This document shows positions 15,508-25,136 of a stretch of 32,421 nucleotides of DNA, one piece after another. The stretch is from the NCBI GenBank assembly GCA_016795035.1, contig JAEUIT010000033.1:1-32421 (forward strand), read 5' to 3'. The notes under the pieces were generated by a model, which was not told the DNA's origin, made no database searches, and worked only from the letters and a program-made list of their open reading frames with translations. The DNA is from Phycisphaerae bacterium. GTDB lineage: Bacteria > Planctomycetota > Phycisphaerae > Phycisphaerales > SM1A02. Position numbers and translations under genes: made by a program. Within the stretch, counting starts at the first letter, position 1. Each line of letters begins with the position of its first letter.

Positions 15508-16097
15508 TTAGTCATTCGCCGCGAAGCCGTCCACCCGGCTGTAGGTGAGACCGGCGCTGTCGAACGGCCACGCCCTCGGGCGCGCCAGCGACTGCGCGGG
15601 ATCCATCGCAACGTCGAGACGGAAGCGGTAGACGTCGATGCCCAGCCAGAAGAGGCTTCCGAATCCGCCGAAGATGGCTGCAACGAGGAGCCCCACGGAA
15701 AGCCGTACGAGCGGCGATCGCGGCTGCTTCGGCCGCTGGAGCGCGGCACCGCATTCGGCGCACACCGAAGCGGCCATCCTGGGCGGCTTCTTGTGGCCGC
15801 ACTGCGGGCACCGCTTGTCGCGCCAACGCGCCTCGGGGCCGCGCTCGAAGCGGGCCCATAGGAGAAAGTCGACGCCGAGCGCGACGATGAACGCGACGAT
15901 GGCCATCGGAAGGACAAACGCAATCGCCATCGTCCAGAGCCCGGGCGGAATGACCTCGGCGCTTTCGGCGGCGCACACGAGCCGCCCGAGCCAAAGAAAC
16001 CCGAGCATCGCGATGCCGACCATGCACGCGGCGATGACGGCACGATCGAGAAACGGGGCGGGCTCGTCCTCGGGGCCATCGTCGAATCGCCCCGACG

Positions 16098-16101
<4 letters not shown>
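15508..16101 (-). CDS. Small membrane protein with zinc ribbon, coupled to uvrB
   Basis: 197 residues. Acidic N terminus, helices at about 20-42 and 56-84, a zinc ribbon [11 protein letters not shown]...VCAECG (Cys98, Cys101, Cys114, Cys117), a third helix (about 131-152) and a hydrophilic tail. Its ATG (16101) overlaps the uvrB TGA as ATGA, so its translation probably depends on uvrB. Family not recognised. The ribbon would face the cytoplasm if the N terminus is inside. No known link to excision repair; co-transcription may be incidental. Confidence 0.75.
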
Positions 16102-18200
<2,099 letters not shown>

Positions 18201-18257
18201 GAAGACGGGAGAAGACAATGGAAAAGGAAAATGGAGAGGGGAGACGCGGGGCCCATG

Positions 18258-20861
18258 CTAGGTTCGCTGCGCGAGAAGCGCCCGCGGCGAAACCTTCAAA
18301 AGGGATAACGCCGCGGGGAGGGCGGCGAGCGTCGTCATCACGGTTGTGACGAGCCAGCCCGCGAGCGCGGGGAGCCAGGGGATCACGAGCGGCGTCGCGA
18401 AGCCGGCGAGGTCGCGGTTCCACATCGAGCCCATCGACGCGAGGTGCAGCCCGAGTCCGGTGCCGACGATGCCGGCGGCCAGCGCGACGAGGAGCGCCTC
18501 ACCGATGACGAGCCGCGGGAGGAGCGACGTCGCCCCGCCGACGGCGCGCAAGACGCCGAACTCGTGGCGCCGCGCCGCGATGCCGGCTGCAACGACGTTG
18601 CCGACGCCGAAGCACGCGAGGAGAAGCGCCGCGAACGCGACCGACGCCGTGACCGCGAGCGCCGACGTGCTCACCTCGTCGAGGACCGCGCGGATCATGC
18701 GGCCGCTCGAGAAGCTCGCGCCGGGAATCTCCGCTTCGATCCGCCGCTTCAACTCCTCGTCGAGCTCGGGGCCGCGCTCGAGGTCGAGCTTCAGTTGCAT
18801 CACCTTCGCGTCGCGGGCGCCGAAATTCTTCTCGACCGCGTCGAAGTCCATGAAGACGCAGCCGGCCGCATTCTCCATGTAGACGCTGCCCAGGCCGAAC
18901 ATCTGCACCGCGATCTCGAGCCCGGCGCTCGAGACGACGCCGGCGATCTCGAAGGGCACGTCGCCGTCGCGGCCGCCGAGGCCGATCGTGTCGCCCACGT
19001 CGAGGCCGCGGGCCACGAGGAATTGCTCGGCGACGATAACCGCGTTGCCGGCCTCGAGCTTCTTCACCGCGTCCTCCGCGTTGCCGCGCAGGAAGTCGAT
19101 GCGGTTGAGCGCGAGGAACGGACCGGGATCGAAGCCGACGCAGATGACGTTGGGCGGTCCGAGCCCGCGCACGCCGAGCGCGTTCTCCTGCGAGAGCCGC
19201 ACCGGCAGGAAGCCGACCGGCACCGCCGCTTCGACGCCCGGCATCGCCGCGATCTTCGCCTGTCCGGCCACGCCGATCCCGCTCGAACACATGACGAAGC
19301 CGTCCGCGAAGCGCACGCGGTCTCGGAACTCGCCGAAGACCGAGAGCGCGTTCGCCCACGTCGACACGAGCACCGACATGCCGACCATGAGCGCTCCGGC
19401 GGTGAAGCCGAAGCGGTAGGGCATCGAGCGCACCGAGCCGCGCAGGAGCCCCGCAGGCAAGGCGAGCAGCCGTTCCACCGCGCCGCCTGCAACGAGGTTT
19501 GCAACGACGAGGACGACCGGCGCGAGCAGGAAGTACGCGACGTGCAGCATTGCGATGCCCGCGATCGCGTAGGTCCAGAAGCGCGCCTGCGTGTCGGGGA
19601 TCGCGAGGAGCGCGAGCTGCAACGCGATGAGCGCGAGGCCGATGCCTGCCGCGCCGACGAGCCCGCGCGGGCGCGGGGCCCGCGAACGCACGCGCAGCGC
19701 CTCCATCGGCGTGACCCGCGACGCTTGCCACGCCGGAAACGCCGCGCCGAGCGTGCCCGCGAGCACGCAGCCGAGCATCGCGAGTCCGAGGCCGAGCGGA
19801 GCGACGGCGAAGCCGCCGTCGAGATACTCGCGCCAGTAGCGCACGAGGCCCCACGCGAGCGCGAGGCCGATGGGAATGCCGAGAAGGCCGCCGATCAGGC
19901 TGATGAAGAGTCCGACGACGATCTGCGCCGTGAAGAGCTGTCCGCGGGCGGCGCCGATGCAGCGGGCGATCGCCATCTCGCGCTCCTGCTCGGTGACCGC
20001 GGTGGTGAGACCGACGGCGACGATGAAGGCGCAGGAGAGGAACGCGATCGACGCCGCGAGCGTGAAGCCGAGGCGCATCGCGAGCATCTGGCGGTCGAGG
20101 CCGGTCTTGATCTTCGCGGCGGCCTCGAGGATGAGCGGTTCCTCGACGACGCCCTTGTTCGCCTCGATCCACGCGGTCGCGTCGACGCCGGACTTGAGGA
20201 GGATCAGGATCGACGTCACCTCGTCGTCCTGGTTCGAGGCCGCGGCGAGCGTGCGTCGGCTCACTTCGACGAGGGGGCGTTGCAGCGAGCCGAGGCGGGG
20301 GCGCTTGTACGTGCCGACGACCGTGAGCTCGATCGGCTCGCCGAATCGCTCGACGACGAGGACGTCGCCCAACGTTGCAGCTAACGCCTCCTTGGTGGCG
20401 GGGTCGATCAGGATCTCGCCGTCATTCTCGGGACGGCGGCCCTCGTCGAGCGAGACCTCGCGGAGGCGAGGATCTTCGGGTGCGTCGACGCCGCGGGCCT
20501 GCACCGTCACGCGCCGCTTCCGTCCGTCGGGTCCGGTGCCGCCGTCCTTCCGCGCGAGCGTGAGCGAGCCGAAGAGGCGGGCGCAGGCGACGTCGACGCC
20601 GTCGAGCCCGCGGACCTTCTCGAGGACGCCCGCGTCGAACGTGGCGCTGTAGCGCTGGACGATCCGCGCGTCGGTCGCGCCGAGCGCCTTCTCGATGCCG
20701 ACGCGCAGGCTCCGCTCGACGCTCGCGATGCCGCACGCGGTCGCGACGACGAGCGCCGAACTGAGCATGACGGCGACGACGAGAAGCGTCGTCCTACCGC
20801 GCCGTCCGGCCAAGCTCTGCCGCGCGAAGGGCAAGCTCGCTTGGAGAAGTGCCGTCAACAT
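18258..20861 (-). CDS. FtsX/MacB-type ABC transporter permease with two FtsX domains
   Basis: 867 residues. An N-terminal helix (about 25-45, after SLAGRRGRTTLL) is followed by a large extracytoplasmic domain, three helices of a first FtsX domain (about 270-390), a middle pair of helices (about 410-465), another N-terminal-like helix and periplasmic domain (about 485-720), and a second FtsX domain at the end. This doubled form resembles YbbP-type permeases (type VII ABC systems), which drive work on lipoproteins, lipids or envelope complexes rather than bulk import. The partner ATPase is directly upstream and overlaps it by 68 bases. Its ATG 20861 gives the expected basic/hydrophobic start, so the long overlap looks real. 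Substrate unknown. Confidence 0.88.
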   Translation of the reverse strand: MLTALLQASLPFARQSLAGRRGRTTLLVVAVMLSSALVVATACGIASVERSLRVGIEKALGATDARIVQRYSATFDAGVLEKVRGLDGVDVACARLFGSLTLARKDGGTGPDGRKRRVTVQARGVDAPEDPRLREVSLDEGRRPENDGEILIDPATKEALAATLGDVLVVERFGEPIELTVVGTYKRPRLGSLQRPLVEVSRRTLAAASNQDDEVTSILILLKSGVDATAWIEANKGVVEEPLILEAAAKIKTGLDRQMLAMRLGFTLAASIAFLSCAFIVAVGLTTAVTEQEREMAIARCIGAARGQLFTAQIVVGLFISLIGGLLGIPIGLALAWGLVRYWREYLDGGFAVAPLGLGLAMLGCVLAGTLGAAFPAWQASRVTPMEALRVRSRAPRPRGLVGAAGIGLALIALQLALLAIPDTQARFWTYAIAGIAMLHVAYFLLAPVVLVVANLVAGGAVERLLALPAGLLRGSVRSMPYRFGFTAGALMVGMSVLVSTWANALSVFGEFRDRVRFADGFVMCSSGIGVAGQAKIAAMPGVEAAVPVGFLPVRLSQENALGVRGLGPPNVICVGFDPGPFLALNRIDFLRGNAEDAVKKLEAGNAVIVAEQFLVARGLDVGDTIGLGGRDGDVPFEIAGVVSSAGLEIAVQMFGLGSVYMENAAGCVFMDFDAVEKNFGARDAKVMQLKLDLERGPELDEELKRRIEAEIPGASFSSGRMIRAVLDEVSTSALAVTASVAFAALLLACFGVGNVVAAGIAARRHEFGVLRAVGGATSLLPRLVIGEALLVALAAGIVGTGLGLHLASMGSMWNRDLAGFATPLVIPWLPALAGWLVTTVMTTLAALPAALSLLKVSPRALLAQRT

Positions 20862-21600
20862 CGAAGGAACCTGCCAGAACTCCGTCCTTCAGGACGTGGA
20901 CCGATCGGCAGTGCGCCGCGGCCGTGGGCTCATGCGTCACGACGAGCATGAGGATCTTTCGCGCCGCCGCGATGCGCTCGAGCAATTCCCAAAGCCGTTC
21001 GCTCGTCGCGCTGTCGAGATTCCCCGTCGGCTCGTCGGCGAGAAGAACCGGCGGATCGAAGAGGAGCGCCCGTGCGATCGCGACACGCTGCTGCTCGCCG
21101 CCCGAGAGCGCCTCGGGGCGGTGGTCGGATCGCGCCTCGAGCCCAAGCTCGGCGAGGAGCGTGAGCGCCCGCTCGCGAAGCCAGCGGCGGTCGCGGCCGT
21201 CGAGGACGCCCGGCAACATGACGTTGTCGAGCGCCGTGAGCGTGGGCAGGAGGTTGAACTGCTGGAAGACGATGCCGATCGCCCGGCGCCGGTAGAGCGT
21301 GAGCTCGGCCTCGGTCAGGCGATCGACGCGCACGCCGCGCACCGAGAGTTCGCCGGCGTCGGCGCGGTCGAGGCCGGCGAGGAGATGCAGCAACGTGCTC
21401 TTCCCGCTGCCCGAAGCGCCCATCACCGCGACAAAGCCCGCGCCTGCAACGTGGAGATCGAGCCCGCGCAGGGCGTCGACCGTGCGGTCACCGGTGCGGT
21501 ACCGCTTCTGCACGCCGCGCACGACGATCGCGAGATCGTCGGGTGCCGAGACGTCCGCGGTGCGTGGCGAGCGCTCTGCGTCCGGCTCAGTGGACGGCAT
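20794..21600 (-). CDS. LolD/MacB-type ABC transporter ATPase
   Basis: 268 residues. Walker A GASGSGKST (61-69), Q-loop FQQFNLLPTL, signature LSGGEQQRVAIARAL, Walker B VLLADEPTGNLD and H-loop VVTHEP are all present. FQQFNLLP and DEPTGNLD are marks of the LolD/MacB/FtsE group that powers FtsX-type permeases, here the next gene. The first 20 residues are an Asp/Pro/Ser-rich extension. The start ATG 21600 lies 14 bases inside the end of gcvH, and the 3' end overlaps the permease by 68 bases, so the three genes are probably co-translated. Confidence 0.92.
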   Translation of the reverse strand: MPSTEPDAERSPRTADVSAPDDLAIVVRGVQKRYRTGDRTVDALRGLDLHVAGAGFVAVMGASGSGKSTLLHLLAGLDRADAGELSVRGVRVDRLTEAELTLYRRRAIGIVFQQFNLLPTLTALDNVMLPGVLDGRDRRWLRERALTLLAELGLEARSDHRPEALSGGEQQRVAIARALLFDPPVLLADEPTGNLDSATSERLWELLERIAAARKILMLVVTHEPTAAAHCRSVHVLKDGVLAGSFDVDGTSPSELALRAAELGRTAR

Positions 21601-21979
21601 GCTTCGAGTCGTACGTCGCCGCGTCCATCAGTTTCGACACCGGCGCCGCATCCGTCGTCTCGATCGCGACGAGCCACCCCTTGCCGAAGGGGTCGCTATT
21701 CAGGAGGGACGGATCCTTCACGACATCCGGGTTCACCGCGACGATCGTGCCGCCGATGACCGAGTAGACGTCACTCGTCGTCTTGACGCTCTCGACGACG
21801 CCGACCGCGCCGCCGGCCGCGATCTTGGTGCCATTCGGCTTGAGTTCGACGTAGGTGATGTCGGTGAGCTCGTTCGCGGCGAACTGCGTGATTCCGACGG
21901 TGACGCGATTTCCTTCGACGCGGAACCACTCGTGGCTGTCCGAGTAGCGGCAGTTCGCGGGGCTCGACTTCTTCGACAT
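21587..21979 (-). CDS. gcvH: Glycine cleavage system H protein
   Basis: 130 residues, the usual H-protein length. The lipoyl-carrying lysine is Lys66 in VGVVESVKTTSDVYS; YSDSHEWFRVEG and the C-terminal GKGWLVAIE are family landmarks. The H protein shuttles the aminomethyl group between the P and T proteins and can pass lipoyl groups to other enzymes. gcvP and gcvT are not in the window; instead it heads a minus-strand run with an ABC transporter and uvrB. ATG 21979 is chosen by family start. A minus-strand hairpin with a T-rich tail lies about 110 bases upstream and could be an attenuator. No glycine riboswitch consensus was seen. Confidence 0.95.
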   Translation of the reverse strand: MSKKSSPANCRYSDSHEWFRVEGNRVTVGITQFAANELTDITYVELKPNGTKIAAGGAVGVVESVKTTSDVYSVIGGTIVAVNPDVVKDPSLLNSDPFGKGWLVAIETTDAAPVSKLMDAATYDSKHAVH

Positions 21980-22513
21980 CGATGGGGGCTCCGAGGGGAG
22001 TTTGAGGGGGCGAAAATGGAAAGGGCGGAGGATACAGGCGGTGCGCGGGGGGCACGCTTCCCTGAAGGCCGCGACGCGAGGTTCTCCACAAGAGAAAACG
22101 CCGCGAGGGTGAACTCGACGGCGTTTCCGGAGGGGAGAAAGACAGCGGATCAATCGTCATCCCGATGGATCAGGATGGCGACGGCGGCACGCTACGGACG
22201 AGCGGCGGCGGGAGCAAGACGTTGCCGCCGCATCTTGTCCAGATTTCCCATTTTCACATTGCGGGTCCTCGCCTGACGGCGATCGGGAGAGTGGCGCGCG
22301 GGTCCCCCGGCAGCGTCACGATTCGTTATCCTCCGCAGCCCGCCCCAGCCGTCGGCGCTCGAGGTGTTGCGGTGCGGCCGCCGCATGGGCCCCGCGGCCC
22401 GACCTCCGGTTCCTCCGGTTTCTGCGGGCCGGCGTGCGTCCGCCACCAGACCCGTCAGCCGTTTCGTTCGCCCGCGGTTCGGGCAGGCTCGCAGATTCGC
22501 GAAGGGAAGTGCA
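21980..22513. other. Divergent intergenic region, gcvH to isomerase-like gene
   Basis: 534 bases without a supportable gene. Contents: minus-strand TATCCT (22034-22029), a possible -10 for gcvH about 50 bases from its ATG; the hairpin at 22090-22126; plus-strand TATCCT (22327-22332), a possible -10 for the isomerase-like gene; and, before that gene, GAAGGGAAG (22501-22509). The downstream frame is open as far back as GTG 22364, but those residues are Arg/Pro/Ala-rich and do not look like protein. GGGAGAG occurs but the rest of a glycine riboswitch does not. Confidence 0.5.
22090..22126 (-). terminator. Hairpin with T-rich tail in the gcvH leader (terminator or attenuator)
   Basis: On the minus strand AAACGCCG-T-CGAG, a 6-base loop (TTCACC), CTCG-CGGCGTTT and then TCTCTT. 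The stem is 12 pairs with one bulged base. The tail is T-rich only in the minus direction. It lies between any far-upstream promoter and gcvH, so it is either a terminator for stray minus-strand transcripts or a regulated attenuator. Confidence 0.55.
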
Positions 22514-23317
22514 TTGCAGGCGCAGATCGTTCTGACCCTCTCTGTCGGTGCCGTTCGGCCGCTCATAGCCGCTCAGGATCCGCGCTGCCCGACCATCTTC
22601 GACGTGCCGAGGTTTGCGGCCAACGAGCTCGGCCTCCGCGGCCTGAACGTGCCCACCGGACTCCTCGCCGGCAAGTCGATCAACGACCTCGATCGGCTCC
22701 GCGATCTCGCGGACAAGGCGGGGTCGCCGTGCCTCGTCCTCGTCGAGGAGCAGCCGCTCGCGTTCGCGGCCGAGAAACCCGACGTGAAGGCGGCCGTCGA
22801 GGAACGCATGCGCCGTCTCGCGGCGGCGGCGAATCGCCTCGGCTGCCGGGACATCGCGGTCCGCTGCGTCTCGACGACGAGCGACGCCGACTTCGAACGC
22901 ACCGCCTCCGGTCTCAAGACCGCGCTCCACGAGATCGACCGCTACGACCTCAACGTCCTGATCGTGCCGCACGACGGGCTGACGACCGATCCCTCGAAAC
23001 TGACCGATCTCATCAAGAAGGTCGGAGGCTTCCGCATCGGCTCGCTTCCCAGTTTCGGCCACGCCCACGCGAGCGGCGACATCGAAAAGACCCTCCGCAA
23101 GCTCGCCCCCTACGCCGAGTCGATCGACGCCACGGTCGTCGGCTTCAAGGGGGAGACGCACCAGCCCTTCGATCTCAAGATCTGCGTCGACAGCGTGCGG
23201 GCGGTCGGGTACGTCAACACGCTCGCACTCGACTATGCCGGAAAGGGCGATCCGATCGAGGACTTGAAGCGAGCCCGAGGTATCCTTGACGCGGCGGTTC
23301 AGACGGAGGACGAGTGA
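22514..23317 (+). CDS. TIM-barrel sugar phosphate isomerase/epimerase-like protein
   Basis: 267 residues from TTG 22514. The layout is that of the xylose isomerase-like/AP endonuclease 2 TIM-barrel family: FAANELGLRGLNVPTG near the start, LVLVEEQPL, DIAVRCVS, LNVLIVPHDGL, FRIGSLPSFGHAHASGDIEKTL and VVGFKGETHQPFDL at successive strand ends, with His and Glu residues where metal ligands usually sit. Substrate unknown. The frame is open upstream to GTG 22364, but that stretch is low-complexity. TTG 22514 has GAAGGGAAG ending 4 bases upstream, so it is preferred, with doubt. Its TGA overlaps a GTG (GTGA at 23314) that could be the start of the cytidylate kinase gene. Confidence 0.68.
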   Translation: MQAQIVLTLSVGAVRPLIAAQDPRCPTIFDVPRFAANELGLRGLNVPTGLLAGKSINDLDRLRDLADKAGSPCLVLVEEQPLAFAAEKPDVKAAVEERMRRLAAAANRLGCRDIAVRCVSTTSDADFERTASGLKTALHEIDRYDLNVLIVPHDGLTTDPSKLTDLIKKVGGFRIGSLPSFGHAHASGDIEKTLRKLAPYAESIDATVVGFKGETHQPFDLKICVDSVRAVGYVNTLALDYAGKGDPIEDLKRARGILDAAVQTEDE

Positions 23318-23420
23318 GTGCGGGCGGTTCGGTCGGGCGACCGGACAGGTCGCCTCACGAGGACCCGCACGGTGCCCCCGGCGCCACGAACGTTCCGCCG
23401 TCGTCGGGATCGTCGCCCCT

Positions 23421-23507
23421 CGACGCAAGTCGTTTGCAGGCCCACGACGCGAGTCGTCTGCAGACCCGCGACGCGAGTCGTCTGCAGGCTAAGGACGCGA
23501 GCCGTCC
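23421..23507 (+). repeat. 24-base-period array of small hairpins before cmk
   Basis: Four copies of a unit starting GACGCGAGTCGT, at exact 24-base steps. Copy 1: CGAC-GCAA-GTCG (23421-23432). Copy 2: ACGAC-GCGA-GTCGT (23444-23457). Copy 3: CGAC-GCGA-GTCG (23469-23480). Copy 4: GGACG-CGAGC-CGTCC (23493-23507). The first three loops are GNRA type and the fourth stem keeps pairing with a different loop. The frame is open, so it could also encode DASRLQ-type 8-residue repeats as an N-terminal extension of cytidylate kinase. Confidence 0.75.
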
Positions 23508-23510
23508 GGA

Positions 23511-23516
23511 AAGGAG
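23511..23516 (+). promoter_or_regulatory. Shine-Dalgarno AAGGAG deciding the cmk start
   Basis: AAGGAG followed by 7 bases and GTG 23524. It is the strongest ribosome site in this operon, and favours a start directly before VIVTIDGPAGTGKST over the long GTG 23314 start. Confidence 0.6.
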
Positions 23517-23523
23517 TCGCCGC

Positions 23524-24258
23524 GTGATCGTGACGATTGACGGACCGGCCGGAACCGGCAAATCGACGGTGGCGTTTCTCCTCGCCGAGCGCCTCGGCCT
23601 CGAGTTTCTCGACACCGGCGCGATGTATCGCGCGCTGACGCTCTGCGCCCTCGAACGCGGACTCGCGCCGAATGACGAAGTCGCGATGACCGCGCTCGCG
23701 GACGAGATCGACCTGCGCTTCGACTTCCACACCGCGCCGCCCGTCCTCCTCGTCAACGGTCGACCGGTGGGCGAGCGCATTCGCGCCGAAGACGTGACCG
23801 GCGCCGTGTCGATCGTGGCCTCGCATCCGCCGGTGCGCGAAGCGCTCGTGCGGGCACAGCGTGAGATCGGCCGCGAGCATCCGCGGCTCGTCACCGAAGG
23901 CCGCGACCAGGGGACGGTCGTCTTCCCCGACGCCGAACTGAAGGTCTACCTCGACGCCCGACCCGACGTGCGGGCGCATCGCCGCGCGCTTCAGCTGCGC
24001 TCGAAGCCCGGCGCCGACCTCGCGGCGATCGACGAGACGGAGATCCTGAACGCGATTCTCGCTCGCGATCGGCTCGACTCGACCCGCGCGACCGGCCGCA
24101 TGCGAAGGCCCGACGACGCCGTCGTCGTCGACACAAGCGAACTCACCACCGACGAGGTCGTCTCCGAACTCGCGCGGCTCGCCCGCGAGCGACTTCGGGA
24201 AGCCGTGCTCGCCGGCGGCGCCGACGACCATGACGCCGCCGCGGGAGGACGGGCGTGA
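23524..24258 (+). CDS. cmk: Cytidylate kinase
   Basis: 244 residues. VTIDGPAGTGKST (P-loop, residues 3-15), FLDTGAMYRALT, VTEGRDQGTVVFPDAELKVYLDA and ARDRLDSTR are the landmarks of bacterial CMP/dCMP kinases; the usual GRDxGT site is present as GRDQGT. The enzyme makes CDP/dCDP for nucleic acids and CDP-lipids. GTG 23524 with AAGGAG gives a normal length. The frame is open to GTG 23314 (314 residues), where it would overlap the previous stop as GTGA like the other junctions of this run, so the longer form, with 70 Ser/Pro/Asp-rich residues containing DASRLQ repeats, is a real alternative. Its TGA overlaps the next GTG. cmk beside plsC is a common bacterial order. Confidence 0.93.
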   Translation: MIVTIDGPAGTGKSTVAFLLAERLGLEFLDTGAMYRALTLCALERGLAPNDEVAMTALADEIDLRFDFHTAPPVLLVNGRPVGERIRAEDVTGAVSIVASHPPVREALVRAQREIGREHPRLVTEGRDQGTVVFPDAELKVYLDARPDVRAHRRALQLRSKPGADLAAIDETEILNAILARDRLDSTRATGRMRRPDDAVVVDTSELTTDEVVSELARLARERLREAVLAGGADDHDAAAGGRA

Positions 24259-25136
24259 AGCGATTCGAATACGGGCGTCGGATGCCCGGTCGGTCGGCGC
24301 CGGCGATCTTCTGGTGGGACGTCGTGCGGTACGTGACCGGGCTCTATCTCCGCGTTGCCTATCGCTTCAAGGTCCGCGGTTCGGAGCATGTGCCCGCCCA
24401 CGGGCCGGTGCTCTTCGTCTCGAACCATCAGTCGTTCCTCGATCCCGCGATCACGGCGAACGCGGCGACCGATCGCCCGTTTCGGCCGTTCGCGCGTGAG
24501 AGCCTCTTCCGCTTCAAGCCCTTCGGGATGCTGATCCGCTCGTTTGGCGCGCTCCCCGTTGCAGGCGCCGGAAGCGACATGGCGGTGATGCGCGTCGCCC
24601 TCTCGGAGCTTGCCGCGGGCCGCTGCGTGCACGTCTATCCCGAAGGCACGCGCTCGGAGGACGGGCGCATGAAGGCGTTCGAGCGCGGAGTTCTTCTCCT
24701 GCAACGACGAGCGAAGGTCGACGTCGTGCCGATGGGGATCGACGGCGCCTGCGACGCGTGGCCGAAGGGGAAGTCGCTGCCCGGACTGCGCGGGCGCATC
24801 GAGGTCCACATCGGCCCTGCGATTTCCTCGGCGCGCCTCGCCGAGCTTGGCCCCGAGGACGCGCTCGCGCTCCTGCGCGGCGAGGTCGATCGCCTGCGCC
24901 TTGCGGCGCGGGCGAGCATCCTCGAACGGAGCGGCGGCCGCTGGCCGCAGCGCAGCGATCCGAATCCGTCCGGGCCGAACGGCGGGGGACCCGCGAAGGC
25001 GGCCGCGCCGGCTGCAACGACGAGCGCGCCGCCCAGCCCGTTGCCGCCCAGCCCCTTGTCGCCCAGCCCCGTCGAGACGAGCCCCGCGCCAGAAAGCCTT
25101 ACGTCGGCGAACGCCGTGCGGGAACCGTCGGCGTGA
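24255..25136 (+). CDS. plsC: 1-acyl-sn-glycerol-3-phosphate acyltransferase (PlsC type)
   Basis: 293 residues. The acyltransferase motifs are NHQSFLD (HX4D: His58, Asp63), FRFKPFGMLIRSFGALPV and VYPEGTRSEDG (about 127-136), with VVPMGIDG as the fourth block. The enzyme should acylate lysophosphatidic acid at the inner membrane during phospholipid synthesis. GTG 24255 overlaps the cmk stop as GTGA. After the catalytic domain (to about 225) is a roughly 65-residue Pro/Ala/Ser tail that includes a 15-base tandem repeat at DNA level (25029-25073); it is probably disordered. Exact substrate is inferred from the family. Confidence 0.9.
   Translation: MKRFEYGRRMPGRSAPAIFWWDVVRYVTGLYLRVAYRFKVRGSEHVPAHGPVLFVSNHQSFLDPAITANAATDRPFRPFARESLFRFKPFGMLIRSFGALPVAGAGSDMAVMRVALSELAAGRCVHVYPEGTRSEDGRMKAFERGVLLLQRRAKVDVVPMGIDGACDAWPKGKSLPGLRGRIEVHIGPAISSARLAELGPEDALALLRGEVDRLRLAARASILERSGGRWPQRSDPNPSGPNGGGPAKAAAPAATTSAPPSPLPPSPLSPSPVETSPAPESLTSANAVREPSA
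25029..25073 (+). repeat. 15-base tandem repeat in the plsC tail
   Basis: Three copies of (C/T)CGCCCAGCCC(C/G)(T/G)T(G/C), coding for PPSPL, PPSPL and SPSPV. It lies in the proline-rich C-terminal tail and keeps the frame. Confidence 0.8.

Noticed and set aside
21980..22513. Glycine riboswitch upstream of gcvH
   Set aside because: GGGAGAG is present at 22290 on the plus strand, but the GCCGAAGG and CTCAGG elements are missing and the direction is wrong for gcvH.
22364..22513. N-terminal extension of the isomerase-like protein
   Set aside because: Arg/Pro/Ala-rich with no family likeness; TTG 22514 has a ribosome site. Kept as a doubt, since TTG is a weak start.
23421..23507. CRISPR-like array
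   Set aside because: The 24-base units are contiguous, with no unique spacers, and no cas gene is near.
24758..25132. N-terminal extension of the CCA enzyme
   Set aside because: It is the other-frame shadow of plsC; the conserved domain starts after 25157.
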